Below are positions 46,933 through 56,660 of a DNA stretch of 64,000 nt, piece after piece. Location of the stretch: NCBI GenBank assembly GCA_015272395.1, contig JACYLQ010000045.1:124001-188000 (forward strand). The letters are read 5' to 3'. The translations under genes were made by a program, and so were the position numbers. The stretch comes from Calothrix sp. C42_A2020_038. Lineage in GTDB: Bacteria; Cyanobacteriota; Cyanobacteriia; Cyanobacteriales; Nostocaceae. How positions within the stretch are numbered: position 1 is the first letter of the stretch; the number at the start of each line of letters is the position of its first letter. The notes beneath the pieces were generated by a model. That model did no database searches. It was not told the DNA's origin and saw nothing but the letters and a program-made list of their open reading frames with translations.

Positions 46933-48708
46933 ATGCAACCACCCATTCCAGTTGGCACTATCCTACAAAATCGTTATCACATAATCAACATTCTGGGTCA
47001 GGGCGGTTTTGGTAGAACCTATCTGGCAGAAGACCAGCGACGCTTTAATGAATATTGTGCAATTAAAGAACTAATTCCTAATGCAACAGGAACAGCTTCA
47101 GCTTGGGAGAAAGCGCAAGAACTTTTTCAGCGTGAAGCGGAAGTATTATATCAAATAAAACATCCGCAGATTCCGCAATTCCGTGAAAGATTTGAGCAAG
47201 ACCAGCGTTTGTTTTTGGTGCAAGATTATGTGGCAGGAAAAACTTATCGCGATTTGTTAGAAGAACGCAAAGCTAATGGCAGTACTTTTACTGAAGAAGA
47301 AGTGCTGAATATGATACGCTCTTTGTTACCTGTACTTCAACATTTACATAATCAAGGAATTATTCATCGCGATATTTCACCAGAAAATATTATCCAACGT
47401 CAAATTGATGGTAAACCAGTACTAATAGACTTTGGTGTAGTCAAGGAACTGGCTACTAAGATACAATCACCTGGCGCCGCAGCCCAAGCAACATCTGTGG
47501 GTAAATTAGGTTATGCTCCCGGTGAGCAAATGCAAACAGGTAGAGCTTACCCCAACAGTGATTTATATGCCCTGGCAGTCACTGCTATTGTCTTACTTAC
47601 TGGTAAAGAACCAAACGAATTGTATGATGAAAACCTAACATTATGGACTTGGCAGCGTTTTGCGAAAGTGAATCCCAAGAGTGCTAAAGTTTTAAACCGA
47701 ATGCTTCATTATCTTCCTGGGGAACGTTTTCAATCTGCGCGCGATGTTGAACAAGCTTTAAATGCAAGTAGCTCTCAACAACCTGACACTTTACCCAATG
47801 GAAACTTGTCCAACGTGCAAACAGTTGCTGTTGGTCGGCGCTCTGACCCCATATCGCAACCAAATGAACCAGGTCAACGTTTAGCAACACGACCTGACCC
47901 AGTTATTCCCCCAAGTAATAGCTCGATTTTAGATAATCCATTAGCTGTAGGGGCTATAGGGGCTGCTGTTGTCGTACTTGCTGGATTTGGTTCATGGGCT
48001 TTAGTCAGTTCAATTCGTAATCAACCAAGAGGGACAACACCAGTAGAAACACCTCCACAAACTTTTCCTTCTCCCGTTGTTACCGAGAATCAGAATGCAA
48101 CTCCCACTCCTACAGAAACAATCAGTGAACCTGCTGTATTTCGCAAGCGACTTAATTTTGGCGCCTCAAACCTTGCCAATGTTCAAGGTAAGTTAGCTGC
48201 AAATCAAACTATACTATATACTTTTCAGGGTCAAGAAGGACAGCTATTAACAGCATCATTAGCTCAACAAGGTGAAATATTGCTTACAGTGTTAGCACCG
48301 AATGGAGAAGCTGTCGATAGTATTGCCAGAAATGTTGCATCGTATCAAGGCACCTTACCATTTACTGGTAGATATACTATTCAACTGACCCCGGCACCAG
48401 GAGTTGCAGAAAGTGATTATGACTTGACAGTTAGATTAGAAAAACCTGTAATCCCTACACCTACACAACCTGTATTAGAACCAACACCCACACCTACACC
48501 TACACCCACACCAACAGAAACAGTACCAGATCCCTCTCCAACTCCCACAGATATTTTTCCGACAATAACACCCACTCAACCAGCACTGCCAACAGATGAA
48601 TTAAACGAAAAATTGCCTACTGAAACTTTTCCTAACACCACTAACCAGGAAAGCAATTTCCAACCTGGAAGCACAACTCCAACACCAGGTTTAGGCACCA
48701 ATCGCTAA
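46933..48708 (+). CDS. Serine/threonine protein kinase with PPC-like domain
   Basis: 591 residues. The N-terminal kinase domain (about 10-275) is complete: LGQGGFGRTYLAED (Gly loop), CAIKEL (Lys), IIHRDISPENI (catalytic Asp), LIDFGVVKE (DFG) and YAPGEQ. A single membrane span lies near 340-362. The outer part has a Pro/Thr linker, a PPC-like (pre-peptidase C-terminal) beta domain (QTILYTFQGQEGQLLTASLAQ ... YTIQLTPAPG) at about 410-500 and a Pro/Thr repeat tail. The PPC-like domain may sense or bind something outside the cytoplasm. Substrates unknown. Confidence 0.92.
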   Translation: MQPPIPVGTILQNRYHIINILGQGGFGRTYLAEDQRRFNEYCAIKELIPNATGTASAWEKAQELFQREAEVLYQIKHPQIPQFRERFEQDQRLFLVQDYVAGKTYRDLLEERKANGSTFTEEEVLNMIRSLLPVLQHLHNQGIIHRDISPENIIQRQIDGKPVLIDFGVVKELATKIQSPGAAAQATSVGKLGYAPGEQMQTGRAYPNSDLYALAVTAIVLLTGKEPNELYDENLTLWTWQRFAKVNPKSAKVLNRMLHYLPGERFQSARDVEQALNASSSQQPDTLPNGNLSNVQTVAVGRRSDPISQPNEPGQRLATRPDPVIPPSNSSILDNPLAVGAIGAAVVVLAGFGSWALVSSIRNQPRGTTPVETPPQTFPSPVVTENQNATPTPTETISEPAVFRKRLNFGASNLANVQGKLAANQTILYTFQGQEGQLLTASLAQQGEILLTVLAPNGEAVDSIARNVASYQGTLPFTGRYTIQLTPAPGVAESDYDLTVRLEKPVIPTPTQPVLEPTPTPTPTPTPTETVPDPSPTPTDIFPTITPTQPALPTDELNEKLPTETFPNTTNQESNFQPGSTTPTPGLGTNR

Positions 48709-48778
48709 ATAGCTAGATACAAATTATAATAAATTAGTAAATGAGAAAATTAACGACAACCTTTAAATACAATTTAAG

Positions 48779-49459
48779 TTGAATTCACTACTAATTACAG
48801 GAACTGATACCGAAATCGGCAAAACAGTTTTAACAACTGCCCTTGCAGCTTACTGGCAGAAATATCACTCATCCCACAGTTTAGGAATTATGAAACCTAT
48901 TCAATCTGGGGTGGGAGACCGGGAAACTTACCAAAAACTATTTTCCTTGCAACAATCATCAGAAGAAATTACACCGCTCTATTTTGAAGCACCGTTGGCA
49001 CCACCTATTGCTGCTGCAAAGGAAAATAGAGATGTAGATTTGGCTATAGTGTGGCAAAGTCTAACAAAATTACAGCGAAACCGAGATTTTGTGCTGATTG
49101 AAGCATTAGGTGGACTTGGTTCTCCCGTCACCAATGAATTAACAGTAGCCGACTTGGCAGCACAATGGCGCCTGCCTACTGTATTAGTAGTACCTGTAAA
49201 ATTGGGTGCTATTTCTCAAGCTGTAGCTTCTTCAGCGCTAGCAAAACTAACCCGCGTCAACTTGCTGGGAATAGTTCTTAACTGTCCTCAACCACTTAAT
49301 GAAGCCGAAATTGAGGATTTAACACCAGTCGCTTTAATTCAGTCACTTACAAATTTACCTATTTTTGGTTGTTTGCCATACTTTGATAACCCTAATGATT
49401 TAGAAAAGTTGGCAAAAGCGGTATCAGATTTAGATTTAGAACAAATGTTTCGTCGATAA
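48779..49459 (+). CDS. bioD: Dethiobiotin synthetase
   Basis: 226 residues from a TTG start. It closes the ureido ring of dethiobiotin using ATP and CO2. The P-loop [15 protein letters not shown] at the N-terminus is diagnostic. [23 protein letters not shown] and the late NCPQ base-binding motif are present. The TTG is accepted because the P-loop leaves no room for a later start. The amidohydrolase gene begins 40 bases downstream; joint transcription is likely, with no obvious metabolic link. Confidence 0.92.
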   Translation: MNSLLITGTDTEIGKTVLTTALAAYWQKYHSSHSLGIMKPIQSGVGDRETYQKLFSLQQSSEEITPLYFEAPLAPPIAAAKENRDVDLAIVWQSLTKLQRNRDFVLIEALGGLGSPVTNELTVADLAAQWRLPTVLVVPVKLGAISQAVASSALAKLTRVNLLGIVLNCPQPLNEAEIEDLTPVALIQSLTNLPIFGCLPYFDNPNDLEKLAKAVSDLDLEQMFRR

Positions 49460-49499
49460 TAAAAGTATAAGTGCCTCTCCGTTAAATTTGAGCTTTAAC

Positions 49500-50729
49500 A
49501 TGGTTTCTGCTTTTCCTAACTTGACTTCAGCCGATTTATCTCGCGTTCGGCTTGCGATTCGTAACCTTCAGCCACAAATAATTGAATGGCGGCGCCGACT
49601 ACATCAAAAGCCAGAATTAGGTTTTCAAGAAAAACTTACTGCTGAGTTTATTGCCCAAAAGCTGCAAGAATGGGGCATTGAACACCAAACCGGAATTGCG
49701 AAAACAGGTATAGTTGCCGTTATTAATGGTGAAAGACTAACCAAGCAAATGGCTCATCAAAAAGTCTTAGCAATTCGCGCGGATATGGACGCGCTACCTA
49801 TCCAAGAACTTAATGAAGTAAGTTACCGTTCGCAGCATGATGGGTTGATGCACGCTTGTGGACATGACGGACACACTGCAATTGCACTTGGTACAGCATA
49901 TTACTTGCACCAAAATCGTCATCTCTATAGTGGTACTGTGAAAATTATTTTTCAACCTGCTGAGGAAGGACCTGGTGGCGCCAAGCCAATGATTGAAGCA
50001 GGAGTTCTTAAAAACCCTGATGTTGATGCGATTATTGGGTTACATGTGTGGAATAATTTGCCATTAGGAACCGTAGGGGTACGTCCCGGCGCCTTAATGG
50101 CTGCTGTTGAATCTTTTGATTGCACTGTTTTCGGTAAAGGTGGACATGGTGCAATGCCTCATCAAACTGTTGATTCGGTAATAGTTGCGGCCCAAATTAT
50201 TAATGCACTTCAAACTATAGTCGCCCGCAATGTCAATCCGATTGACTCTGCTGTGGTTACAGTTGGTAAACTTCATGCAGGCACAAAGCGTAATGTAATA
50301 GCTGATACCGCAGAAATGAGTGGTACGGTTAGATACTTTAATACAGCTTTAGCAGGCTTTTTCAAAAACCGTATTGAGCAAATTATTAGTGGTATTTGTG
50401 ATACGCAAGGTGCGAAATATAACTTAAATTATTGGGAGTTGTATCCAGCAGTAATTAACGACACAACCATTACAGAACTTGTACGTTCTGTTGTAGAAGA
50501 AGTTGTGGAAACACCAATTGGTGTAGTACCTGAATGCCAAACAATGGGCGCCGAAGATATGTCATTTTTCTTACAGGAAGTCCCTGGTTGTTATTTTTTC
50601 CTAGGTTCTGCAAATCCTGATAAAGGTTTAGCATACCCCCATCATCACCCACGATTCGATTTTGATGAAACCGCTTTAGCAATGGGTGTAGAAATTTTTG
50701 TCAGATGTGTCGAAAAGTTCTGTAATTGA
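49500..50729 (+). CDS. M20-family amidohydrolase (amino acid/IAA hydrolase type)
   Basis: 409 residues. Motifs of the M20D di-metal hydrolases are intact: HQKPELGFQE, AIRADMDALPIQE, MHACGHDGHTA (metal ligands), IFQPAEEGPGGAKPMIEAG (catalytic Glu), GLHVWNNLPLG and the final PHHHPRFDFDE. These enzymes hydrolyse N-acyl amino acids or indole-acetic-acid conjugates. ATG 49500 is preferred to TTG 49488. Preceded by bioD. Confidence 0.93.
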   Translation: MVSAFPNLTSADLSRVRLAIRNLQPQIIEWRRRLHQKPELGFQEKLTAEFIAQKLQEWGIEHQTGIAKTGIVAVINGERLTKQMAHQKVLAIRADMDALPIQELNEVSYRSQHDGLMHACGHDGHTAIALGTAYYLHQNRHLYSGTVKIIFQPAEEGPGGAKPMIEAGVLKNPDVDAIIGLHVWNNLPLGTVGVRPGALMAAVESFDCTVFGKGGHGAMPHQTVDSVIVAAQIINALQTIVARNVNPIDSAVVTVGKLHAGTKRNVIADTAEMSGTVRYFNTALAGFFKNRIEQIISGICDTQGAKYNLNYWELYPAVINDTTITELVRSVVEEVVETPIGVVPECQTMGAEDMSFFLQEVPGCYFFLGSANPDKGLAYPHHHPRFDFDETALAMGVEIFVRCVEKFCN

Positions 50730-50969
50730 ACACAGGTTGTTTGAAAATTATTAATGTTAACGCTCGAACCCAACCCCTCTTCACAGATGCGGGTAATTAT
50801 TGAGATGACGCCCAAAACAGCCTACTTTCTCAGTATGTCAGCTTGTTGAAGATGAATACATAGTTACAAAGTTCACAACTTAACCTTACCGCACAGCAGG
50901 TTTTTGATGCTGCTCTGCCACGGTAAAATATTCAACCAAATTCGCAAAGACATCCGTAGCATTCGTGTA

Positions 50970-50995
50970 AAAAAAGGTGAGCTTTATAGCTCACC
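50970..50995 (-). terminator. Orphan intrinsic terminator
   Basis: Perfect 7-bp arms GGTGAGC (50976-50982) and GCTCACC (50989-50995) around six bases. Read on the minus strand it is followed by seven T residues. No minus-strand gene lies immediately upstream of it. Confidence 0.7.
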
Positions 50996-51293
50996 CAAAA
51001 TTCAACCACAGTAAACACTAAAAACTTAATGACCCTCGTTTGCACAACCGTTTTATAAATAATTTAGTTACCTACGGTTATAAAGTGAAAGGTAGAAAGC
51101 GCCCTGTGTGGCTACCTAAACCTACTAGTTACCAAAACCTAAACGATCAACTTTTGGATTCGGCTCAACTTGGATGGATTTTTGATCCACTTCATAATAA
51201 AAGGTAGCTTGGTAGTTTAGCTTTTGCCTTCTCTCGTGAGCATTAATGCAACTTCTGCTAAAAGAAAGATGCCAAAAAGCTAAAATTAATCAC

Positions 51294-51320
51294 TAAAAAA
51301 CCCGACTACATAAAATCGGG
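51294..51320 (-). terminator. Terminator of the 19-residue-repeat gene
   Basis: Arms CCCGA/TCGGG (51301-51305 and 51316-51320), extended by A-T pairs, followed on the minus strand by TTTTTTAG. It lies about 70 bases after the stop at 51388. Confidence 0.7.
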
Positions 51321-51387
51321 TCTGAGAAGCTAGCTATAAAAAATTTGAATTTTTCCAAAAGATTAACTTCACAATTAATTTTAAAAG

Positions 51388-51966
51388 CTAATCTAAAAAT
51401 CCCATTAGTACTTCTGAATTATCAATAGTGTTTGAAGCGACAGGACGGTTGCCCATTACTGAATAGGTTTCTGAAACTACTAGTGCGCTAGAAGCGATAG
51501 GACGAATTCCAGAAATGTTGATACTATCGACAACTTCGATTGTATTAGCGGTAATTGGACGGGCGCCCATAATGTTTAGAGTTTCAATAATTTGTAAATT
51601 GCTGCTGCTGATGGGGCGAATACCCGAAACTGAAATTGTCTCGGCAATGTCTAAATCACTTGCCCCAATTGGACGTTCGCCAGAAACCGCAATTGAATTT
51701 GGTTTCTCTGTGCGAAGCTGAAGTTTATTGGATTTTTCTTTACCGTTCTCTTTACCGTTTTCTTGGATGTTGGATGGTTCTGTTGGCACTGGCTTATCCT
51801 CTTTTAACTCAACTTGATTTTCAATTTTTGTTTCTGTTTCTAATTTATCTGCATCTGTGCTTGCGGCTTGACCTTGGTTGTTTTCAACCTCCACTGTCGT
51901 TTCTCCTTTGAGCTTGGCGCGCTTTTGCCGAGGACTAGTTGCTCTGCCAGTGCTGCTTATGCTCAT
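51388..51966 (-). CDS. Protein with five tandem 19-residue (S/M)GxRPI repeats
   Basis: 192 residues, no named family recognised. Residues 1-94 are charged and low-complexity (many Glu, Lys, Asn, Gln; RQKRAKLKG near 14-22). Residues 95-189 are exactly five tandem 19-residue repeats, starting SGERPI, SGIRPI, MGARPI, SGIRPI and MGNRPV. Each has a small residue pair, a Leu/Ile and an Glu/Asp-Thr/Ser at fixed positions. The length suggests a small beta-solenoid or stacked hairpins. No signal peptide. It lies between an amidohydrolase and uvrB with its own terminator. Confidence 0.7.
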   Translation of the reverse strand: MSISSTGRATSPRQKRAKLKGETTVEVENNQGQAASTDADKLETETKIENQVELKEDKPVPTEPSNIQENGKENGKEKSNKLQLRTEKPNSIAVSGERPIGASDLDIAETISVSGIRPISSSNLQIIETLNIMGARPITANTIEVVDSINISGIRPIASSALVVSETYSVMGNRPVASNTIDNSEVLMGFLD

Positions 51967-52300
51967 GTTGTATACCTCATTTCTTAATTGAATTTTACAA
52001 TACTTAGGAGTGTTAATAACTTCCTTCCATATCAGAGTTTAACTTCAAAAAAGCTCACATAGGTATAATTATCTTCATCATATACATATAAGTAAATCCT
52101 AATGGTAACGATTGGTAAAATTTAATCAAGAAAGATTTTGAGCCGGAGTAGAGAGCAAGAGGTATGTTTTCGCTTTTAACCCTTACTGCGTCAACTGTTG
52201 GGTAGTAATCCGCCAATAAAATATCTTACTTTTATATGGAGAGAAGTAAGTAGATTCGTTACTATGATGTAGGGCATTCGTAGTACTTTAGTACGTCTTT
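51967..52300. other. Divergent promoter region upstream of uvrB
   Basis: 334 bases between the repeat-protein gene and uvrB. It contains the LexA-like box at 52282-52295. The rest is AT-rich and holds no frame. Confidence 0.4.
52282..52295 (+). promoter_or_regulatory. LexA-like (SOS) box before uvrB
   Basis: AGTACTTTAGTACG fits the cyanobacterial LexA consensus RGTACNNNDGTWCB (recalled from the literature) at every position. It ends six bases before the uvrB ATG, where a bound repressor would block translation-start-proximal transcription. Confidence 0.55.
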
Positions 52301-54301
52301 ATGAAAGAGTTTAATCTTCAAGCACCCTTTCAACCAACTGGCGACCAACCACAAGCTATTGAGCGACTGGTTAAATCTATAAATAATGGTAATCGTTACC
52401 AAACGTTACTCGGCGCCACGGGAACTGGTAAAACATTTTCCATTGCATCAGTAATTGAAAAAGTAGGTAAGCCAACGTTGGTTTTAGCACACAATAAGAC
52501 GCTGGCAGCACAGCTATGTAACGAATTGCGCGAGTTTTTCCCAGACAATGCTGTTGAATATTTTGTAAGTTACTACGATTATTACCAGCCAGAAGCATAC
52601 ATTCCTGTTACCGATACTTATATAGAGAAGACAGCTTCGATAAACGATGAGATCGACATGTTAAGACATTCAGCAACTCGTTCGTTGTTTGAGCGTAACG
52701 ACGTTATCGTGGTTGCTTCGATAAGTTGTATTTATGGTTTGGGCATTCCGAGTGAATACCTCAAAGCTGCCATACCTTTTCATGTGGGTATGGAAGTAGA
52801 TCAGCGTGAAATACTCAAAGATTTAGTATCGGTACAGTATAGCCGTAATGACATTGAAATGGGTCGAGGTAAGTTTCGGGTTCGTGGTGATGTTTTGGAA
52901 ATAGGCCCTGCATACGAAGACAGGATTATTCGGATTGAATTTTTTGGAGATGAAATAGATGCAATTCGTTATGTAGATCCGGTGACAGGGGAAATTTTGC
53001 AAAGTTTACAAGCATTAAATCTATATCCCGCGCGGCACTTTGTTACACCTGAAGAAAGGTTGGAGGTTGCTTGTAATGATATTGAAGTTGAACTGAAGCA
53101 GCGTAAATTGGAACTAGAGGAACAAAGCAAACTTTTGGAAGCGCAGCGTATTGATCAGCGTACTCGTTATGACTTGGAAATGTTGCGTGAAGTTGGTTAC
53201 TGTAACGGTGTGGAGAATTATTCGCGTCACTTAGCAGGACGTGTAGCAGGGGAACCACCGGAATGTTTGATCGATTATTTTCCTAAAGATTGGTTGTTAG
53301 TAATTGATGAGTCGCATGTTACGGTGCCACAAATTCGTGGTATGTATAATGGTGACCAGGCACGTAAAAAGGTACTTATTGAACATGGATTTCGTTTACC
53401 GAGTGCTGCTGATAACCGTCCTTTAAAAGCAGAAGAATTTTGGCAGAAAGTCAACCAATGTATTTTTGTGTCAGCAACCCCTGGAGAATGGGAAATTGAA
53501 ATTTCTGAAGATAATATTGCTGAACAAATAATTCGTCCGACTGGAGTTCTTGACCCTGAAATTGTTGTTCGCCCTACTGATGGTCAAATTGATGACTTGT
53601 TGGGTGAAATTAAAGACCGTACAGACCGTAATGAACGAGTATTAGTTACTACCTTAACAAAGCGAATGGCAGAAGATTTGACAGAATACTTACAAGATAA
53701 TAGCATTCGCGTGCGATATTTACATTCCGAAATTAACTCTATTGAACGTATTGAAATTATCCAAGATTTGCGTGATGCAAAGTTTGATGTGTTAGTAGGT
53801 GTAAACTTATTACGGGAAGGTTTGGATTTACCAGAAGTTTCGCTTGTAGCCATTTTAGATGCAGATAAAGAAGGGTTTTTGCGCGCGGAACGTTCATTAA
53901 TTCAAACTGTTGGTAGAGCCGCGCGTCATATTCGCGGGAAAGCGATAATGTATGCTGATAATCTTACCGATAGTATGTTAAAAACCATCCAAGAAACCGA
54001 ACGGCGCCGTGGTATTCAAATGACATACAACAAGACGCATGGAATTACACCGCAACCCATAGCTAAGAAAAAATCAACCAATGCAATTTTATCTTTCTTA
54101 GAAGTCTCACGACGGTTAAATTCTCAGGAGCTACAAACAGTTGAGGAACATCTTGATGAAATACCGCTAGAAAATATTCCTGATTTAATTACCAAATTAG
54201 AAGCACAAATGAAAGAAGCTGCTAAAAACTTAGAGTTTGAAGAAGCAGCTAAGTTCCGCGACAAGATTAAAAGTCTACGCGATAAGTTGGTAGGACGATA
54301 G
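52301..54301 (+). CDS. uvrB: Excinuclease ABC subunit B
   Basis: 666 residues, full length. UvrB is the damage-verifying helicase of nucleotide excision repair. Motifs: [14 protein letters not shown] (Walker A), the beta-hairpin [23 protein letters not shown] (Walker B), [42 protein letters not shown] and the C-terminal UVR domain ([24 protein letters not shown]) that contacts UvrC. A LexA-like box precedes it and an inverted repeat follows. Confidence 0.97.
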   Translation: MKEFNLQAPFQPTGDQPQAIERLVKSINNGNRYQTLLGATGTGKTFSIASVIEKVGKPTLVLAHNKTLAAQLCNELREFFPDNAVEYFVSYYDYYQPEAYIPVTDTYIEKTASINDEIDMLRHSATRSLFERNDVIVVASISCIYGLGIPSEYLKAAIPFHVGMEVDQREILKDLVSVQYSRNDIEMGRGKFRVRGDVLEIGPAYEDRIIRIEFFGDEIDAIRYVDPVTGEILQSLQALNLYPARHFVTPEERLEVACNDIEVELKQRKLELEEQSKLLEAQRIDQRTRYDLEMLREVGYCNGVENYSRHLAGRVAGEPPECLIDYFPKDWLLVIDESHVTVPQIRGMYNGDQARKKVLIEHGFRLPSAADNRPLKAEEFWQKVNQCIFVSATPGEWEIEISEDNIAEQIIRPTGVLDPEIVVRPTDGQIDDLLGEIKDRTDRNERVLVTTLTKRMAEDLTEYLQDNSIRVRYLHSEINSIERIEIIQDLRDAKFDVLVGVNLLREGLDLPEVSLVAILDADKEGFLRAERSLIQTVGRAARHIRGKAIMYADNLTDSMLKTIQETERRRGIQMTYNKTHGITPQPIAKKKSTNAILSFLEVSRRLNSQELQTVEEHLDEIPLENIPDLITKLEAQMKEAAKNLEFEEAAKFRDKIKSLRDKLVGR

Positions 54302-54311
54302 AAAACGCAAA

Positions 54312-54370
54312 GTGCGATCAGGTTACAAAAAACCTCAGCGTAGTTACAAAAGCTTGTAACCTGATCGCAC
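54312..54370. repeat. Perfect 17-bp inverted repeat after uvrB
   Basis: Arms GTGCGATCAGGTTACAA (54312-54328) and their exact complement (54354-54370) around a 25-base loop that itself contains a TTACAA copy. It has no U-run; it may stabilise the mRNA 3' end or be a dispersed repeat. Confidence 0.75.
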
Positions 54371-54433
54371 AACACGTAGCCCTGAGTAATATAAAATAAC
54401 GTCAGTTCGACGGATCTAAAAAAATCCTCTGGT

Positions 54434-54539
54434 AAACCTCTCCCCTGCAAGGTCTTAGGTTTTGAAATACCTATTTTTCGTTGAAAATAGGAAATATATC
54501 TGCCCCTCAGAGCGTCTCTTGAGGGGTTGGGGAGAGGTT
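54434..54539. repeat. AACCTCTCCCC inverted repeat
   Basis: Arms AAACCTCTCCCC (54434-54445) and GGGGAGAGGTT (54529-54539) enclose about 80 bases with a further small hairpin (AAAATAGG). A partial relative is at 29736-29825. This family is widespread in cyanobacterial genomes. Confidence 0.65.
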
Positions 54540-54795
54540 CGTCGAACTCACGTTAAAATAGTAAAACAAGTACTTAGCTGAATAAGATAATGGATGCGAT
54601 TACAGTGAACATCCCACATTTTAATATAGTTTATGTTCTAACTATATTCTAACATTCACTCTCGTTAGTCGGAATATATCAAAATCCATCTCACGATATA
54701 ACCACTATCATCCTTGTTAAAGAGGTAAATAATTAGGGCATCGGTAACTATATAAGAAGAAGATAACAAGCAAATTTTGTTGTAGGTGCAAAGTG

Positions 54796-55191
54796 ATGTT
54801 ACCCACCTTTTTAACAGTCTTGGCTACTGCGTTGAGCCTTTTAATAGTCGATATATTGTTTCGTGGTGTTGTAATCGCCAATTTCCCTGCTGCATTAATA
54901 GCGGCGGCTGTAATTGGCTTTCTCAATAGTTCACTGAAGCCCGTTTTGTCAGCTTTGTCGTTACCGTTGAACTTTGTAACTTTCGGCGCCTTTTCACTAA
55001 TCGTCAACGGATTTTGTTTTTGGTTAGCATCTGTTTTGGTTCCTGGTTTTGCTGTACACGGAATCGCAGCATTTATCTTAGGACCAGTAGTTCTATCGTT
55101 AGCAAATACGTTTATTAACAACTACTTTGCTGAGAGAAATCTCACCCTTAAAAGTGGTGACGATGCAAAAACTCAATTACCTTCAAGCTAA
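54796..55191 (+). CDS. Phage-holin-superfamily-IV-like membrane protein
   Basis: 131 residues, four membrane spans, of the PF04020 type (mycobacterial four-span phage holin family). Visible motifs: AAAVIGFLNSSLKPVLSALSLPLNF and the C-terminal FILGPVVLSLANTFINNYF. Despite the name these are ordinary bacterial membrane proteins of unknown role. GTG 54793 directly before the ATG is an alternative start. A small Pmp3-like gene follows 69 bases later. Confidence 0.85.
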   Translation: MLPTFLTVLATALSLLIVDILFRGVVIANFPAALIAAAVIGFLNSSLKPVLSALSLPLNFVTFGAFSLIVNGFCFWLASVLVPGFAVHGIAAFILGPVVLSLANTFINNYFAERNLTLKSGDDAKTQLPSS

Positions 55192-55260
55192 TTACCAAGT
55201 AGTGATTGAGTACTAGTTTTTTCCGCAAAAAATTCAGGCAATAGAAGCAATTAACACATT

Positions 55261-55449
55261 ATGAAAGCACTTCGTTACATTCTTGGTCTTTTAATACCTC
55301 CTTTAGGTATTTTCCTCACATATGGAGTTGGTCAAACCTTAATCATAAACATATTGTTGACATTATTAGGTTGGCTTCCTGGGAGTATTCATGCTGTTTG
55401 GGCAATCTCCAAGTACGATGAAAGTCTTGATCGTCGGGGAACGATTTAA
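55261..55449 (+). CDS. YqaE/Pmp3-family membrane peptide
   Basis: 62 residues with two hydrophobic spans: LGLLIPPLGIFLTYGVG and NILLTLLGWLPGSIHAVWAI. These are the signature of the UPF0057/Pmp3 proteolipids, which affect membrane potential and salt or cold tolerance in other organisms. Probably co-transcribed with the preceding holin-like gene. A terminator follows at 55492. Confidence 0.9.
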   Translation: MKALRYILGLLIPPLGIFLTYGVGQTLIINILLTLLGWLPGSIHAVWAISKYDESLDRRGTI

Positions 55450-55491
55450 TTAATGGTTCGGATAAGTAGGAATTAAGAGTGGTCTTTAAGA

Positions 55492-55532
55492 GGTGCAAAT
55501 TGATTTTGCACCATCTTTCTTTTTTTGGAATT
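55492..55532 (+). terminator. Intrinsic terminator
   Basis: Arms GGTGCAAA (55492-55499) and TTTGCACC (55505-55512) with a five-base loop, followed by ATCTTTCTTTTTTT. It ends the small membrane-protein pair. Confidence 0.8.
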
Positions 55533-55545
55533 CGATTTAAATTGT

Positions 55546-55570
55546 AGAGACGCGATTAAATCGCGTCTCT
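55546..55570. repeat. GAGACGCGAT palindrome
   Basis: Perfect 11-bp arms AGAGACGCGAT (55546-55556) and ATCGCGTCTCT (55560-55570) with a three-base loop. It is a known type of interspersed repeat in Nostocales; a degenerate relative is at 42344. Confidence 0.7.
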
Positions 55571-55660
55571 GCTGGTATGGGTATTATGGGCAATCAACTG
55601 AACATGATATTACATGTAACGTCCCTACATATACCCTATCAACATGTAATTTGCTGTATA

Positions 55661-56464
55661 TTACTTGCGGATAGTGGGTTCCTTGGGGTTTTCTGCTGTA
55701 TCTTTGTCTTTAAACAAACTGGTTACTGCTGTAAGCAATTCCTTCAACATTTGTTTAACTTGACGTTCACGACGCGCAAGCGCGCTTCCTGCTTCACCTA
55801 ACTTGATCTCAAGTTGTCCATGCTTTTCTTGAACTTGTTCCACTATTGACTCAGCTTGTGGACGCGCGTCGTTAAACCATTTTTTCGCATCTTCAAGGTA
55901 AATATTTACCTCTTCACTACGTCCACCATAGCGCGCTGCTAAATTAGCTCGGACAATGGCAAGTTGTGCTTGTAACTGCGCGTAGCGTCTTCTTAAAAGT
56001 GCAGCTTCTTCACTATTTTGAATTGCACTGATCGCAGATTCTATAGCTGTTTTCGCTTGTGAAGATTTCTCTGTGCTTGTATCTTTAATTTCTGTTAATA
56101 TTCCCTCTACTTCTTGCTGAATTTTTTCTTCTTCTGCATCTACTTGTGCTTGTAACTGCTTAACTTGAGCTTGTGTTTGAGCAATAGCTTCATGTCGTTT
56201 TGCATTTACAGCTTCAATGGCGCCTTCGATCGACGCTGTAACTTCTTCTTTAATTTCGCTACCACGTTCTTGGAAGTTTTCTACTACGGCAGAAACGGCT
56301 TCGCGAACAATTGTACGCAAATCTCTCGAACCTTCTTTGAACTCTCCAACTACCTCTGAAACGGCAGCTTTGACAATTTCTCGAACCCGTTCCACTCGTA
56401 ATTGTCCAGTTTCCTTAGCTGCTTGAAGGTCAGTTTTAATTCTATCCTTGATATTATCTGTCAT
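55661..56464 (-). CDS. Coiled-coil protein of unknown function
   Basis: 267 residues from ATG 56464, almost entirely helical. N-terminal amphipathic repeats (IVKAAVSEVVGEFKEGSRDLR and IVREAVSAVVENFQERGSE) look like two copies of one roughly 25-residue unit. A long coiled coil follows (QAQVKQLQAQVDAEEEKIQQEVEG) and an acidic-basic C-terminus. No membrane span. A structural or membrane-surface role is possible (compare apolipoprotein-like amphipathic helices); no function is assigned. Confidence 0.75.
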   Translation of the reverse strand: MTDNIKDRIKTDLQAAKETGQLRVERVREIVKAAVSEVVGEFKEGSRDLRTIVREAVSAVVENFQERGSEIKEEVTASIEGAIEAVNAKRHEAIAQTQAQVKQLQAQVDAEEEKIQQEVEGILTEIKDTSTEKSSQAKTAIESAISAIQNSEEAALLRRRYAQLQAQLAIVRANLAARYGGRSEEVNIYLEDAKKWFNDARPQAESIVEQVQEKHGQLEIKLGEAGSALARRERQVKQMLKELLTAVTSLFKDKDTAENPKEPTIRK

Positions 56465-56660
56465 ATCCAAATCCGGTCTTAATACCGCACTAATTTATTA
56501 ACCAACATTTACGCTTACACATATCATCACTCATAAATTTTAAAACTTTTACTGTCTTTCGGTAGATCACCAGTCGTCTAGTAATAATATTAATCTTTAG
56601 GTATACTTCTAGAGAATAGTAAAATTAAAATTTAATCTAAATTGCAAACGGAGTAATAAA

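Larger units (their letters stand above)
50730..51387. other. Intergenic region with two minus-strand terminators, possible small RNA
   Basis: 658 bases without a convincing frame. Two hairpins with U-runs read on the minus strand, at 50970-50995 and 51294-51320. The second ends the 51388 gene; the first has no gene to terminate, so the 300 bases between could encode a minus-strand small RNA. Confidence 0.45.
54302..54792. other. Intergenic region with two inverted repeats
   Basis: 491 bases after uvrB. A perfect 17-bp inverted repeat (54312-54370) and a cyanobacterial AACCTCTCCCC repeat pair (54434-54539) fill the first half. The second half is AT-rich. No gene. Confidence 0.5.
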
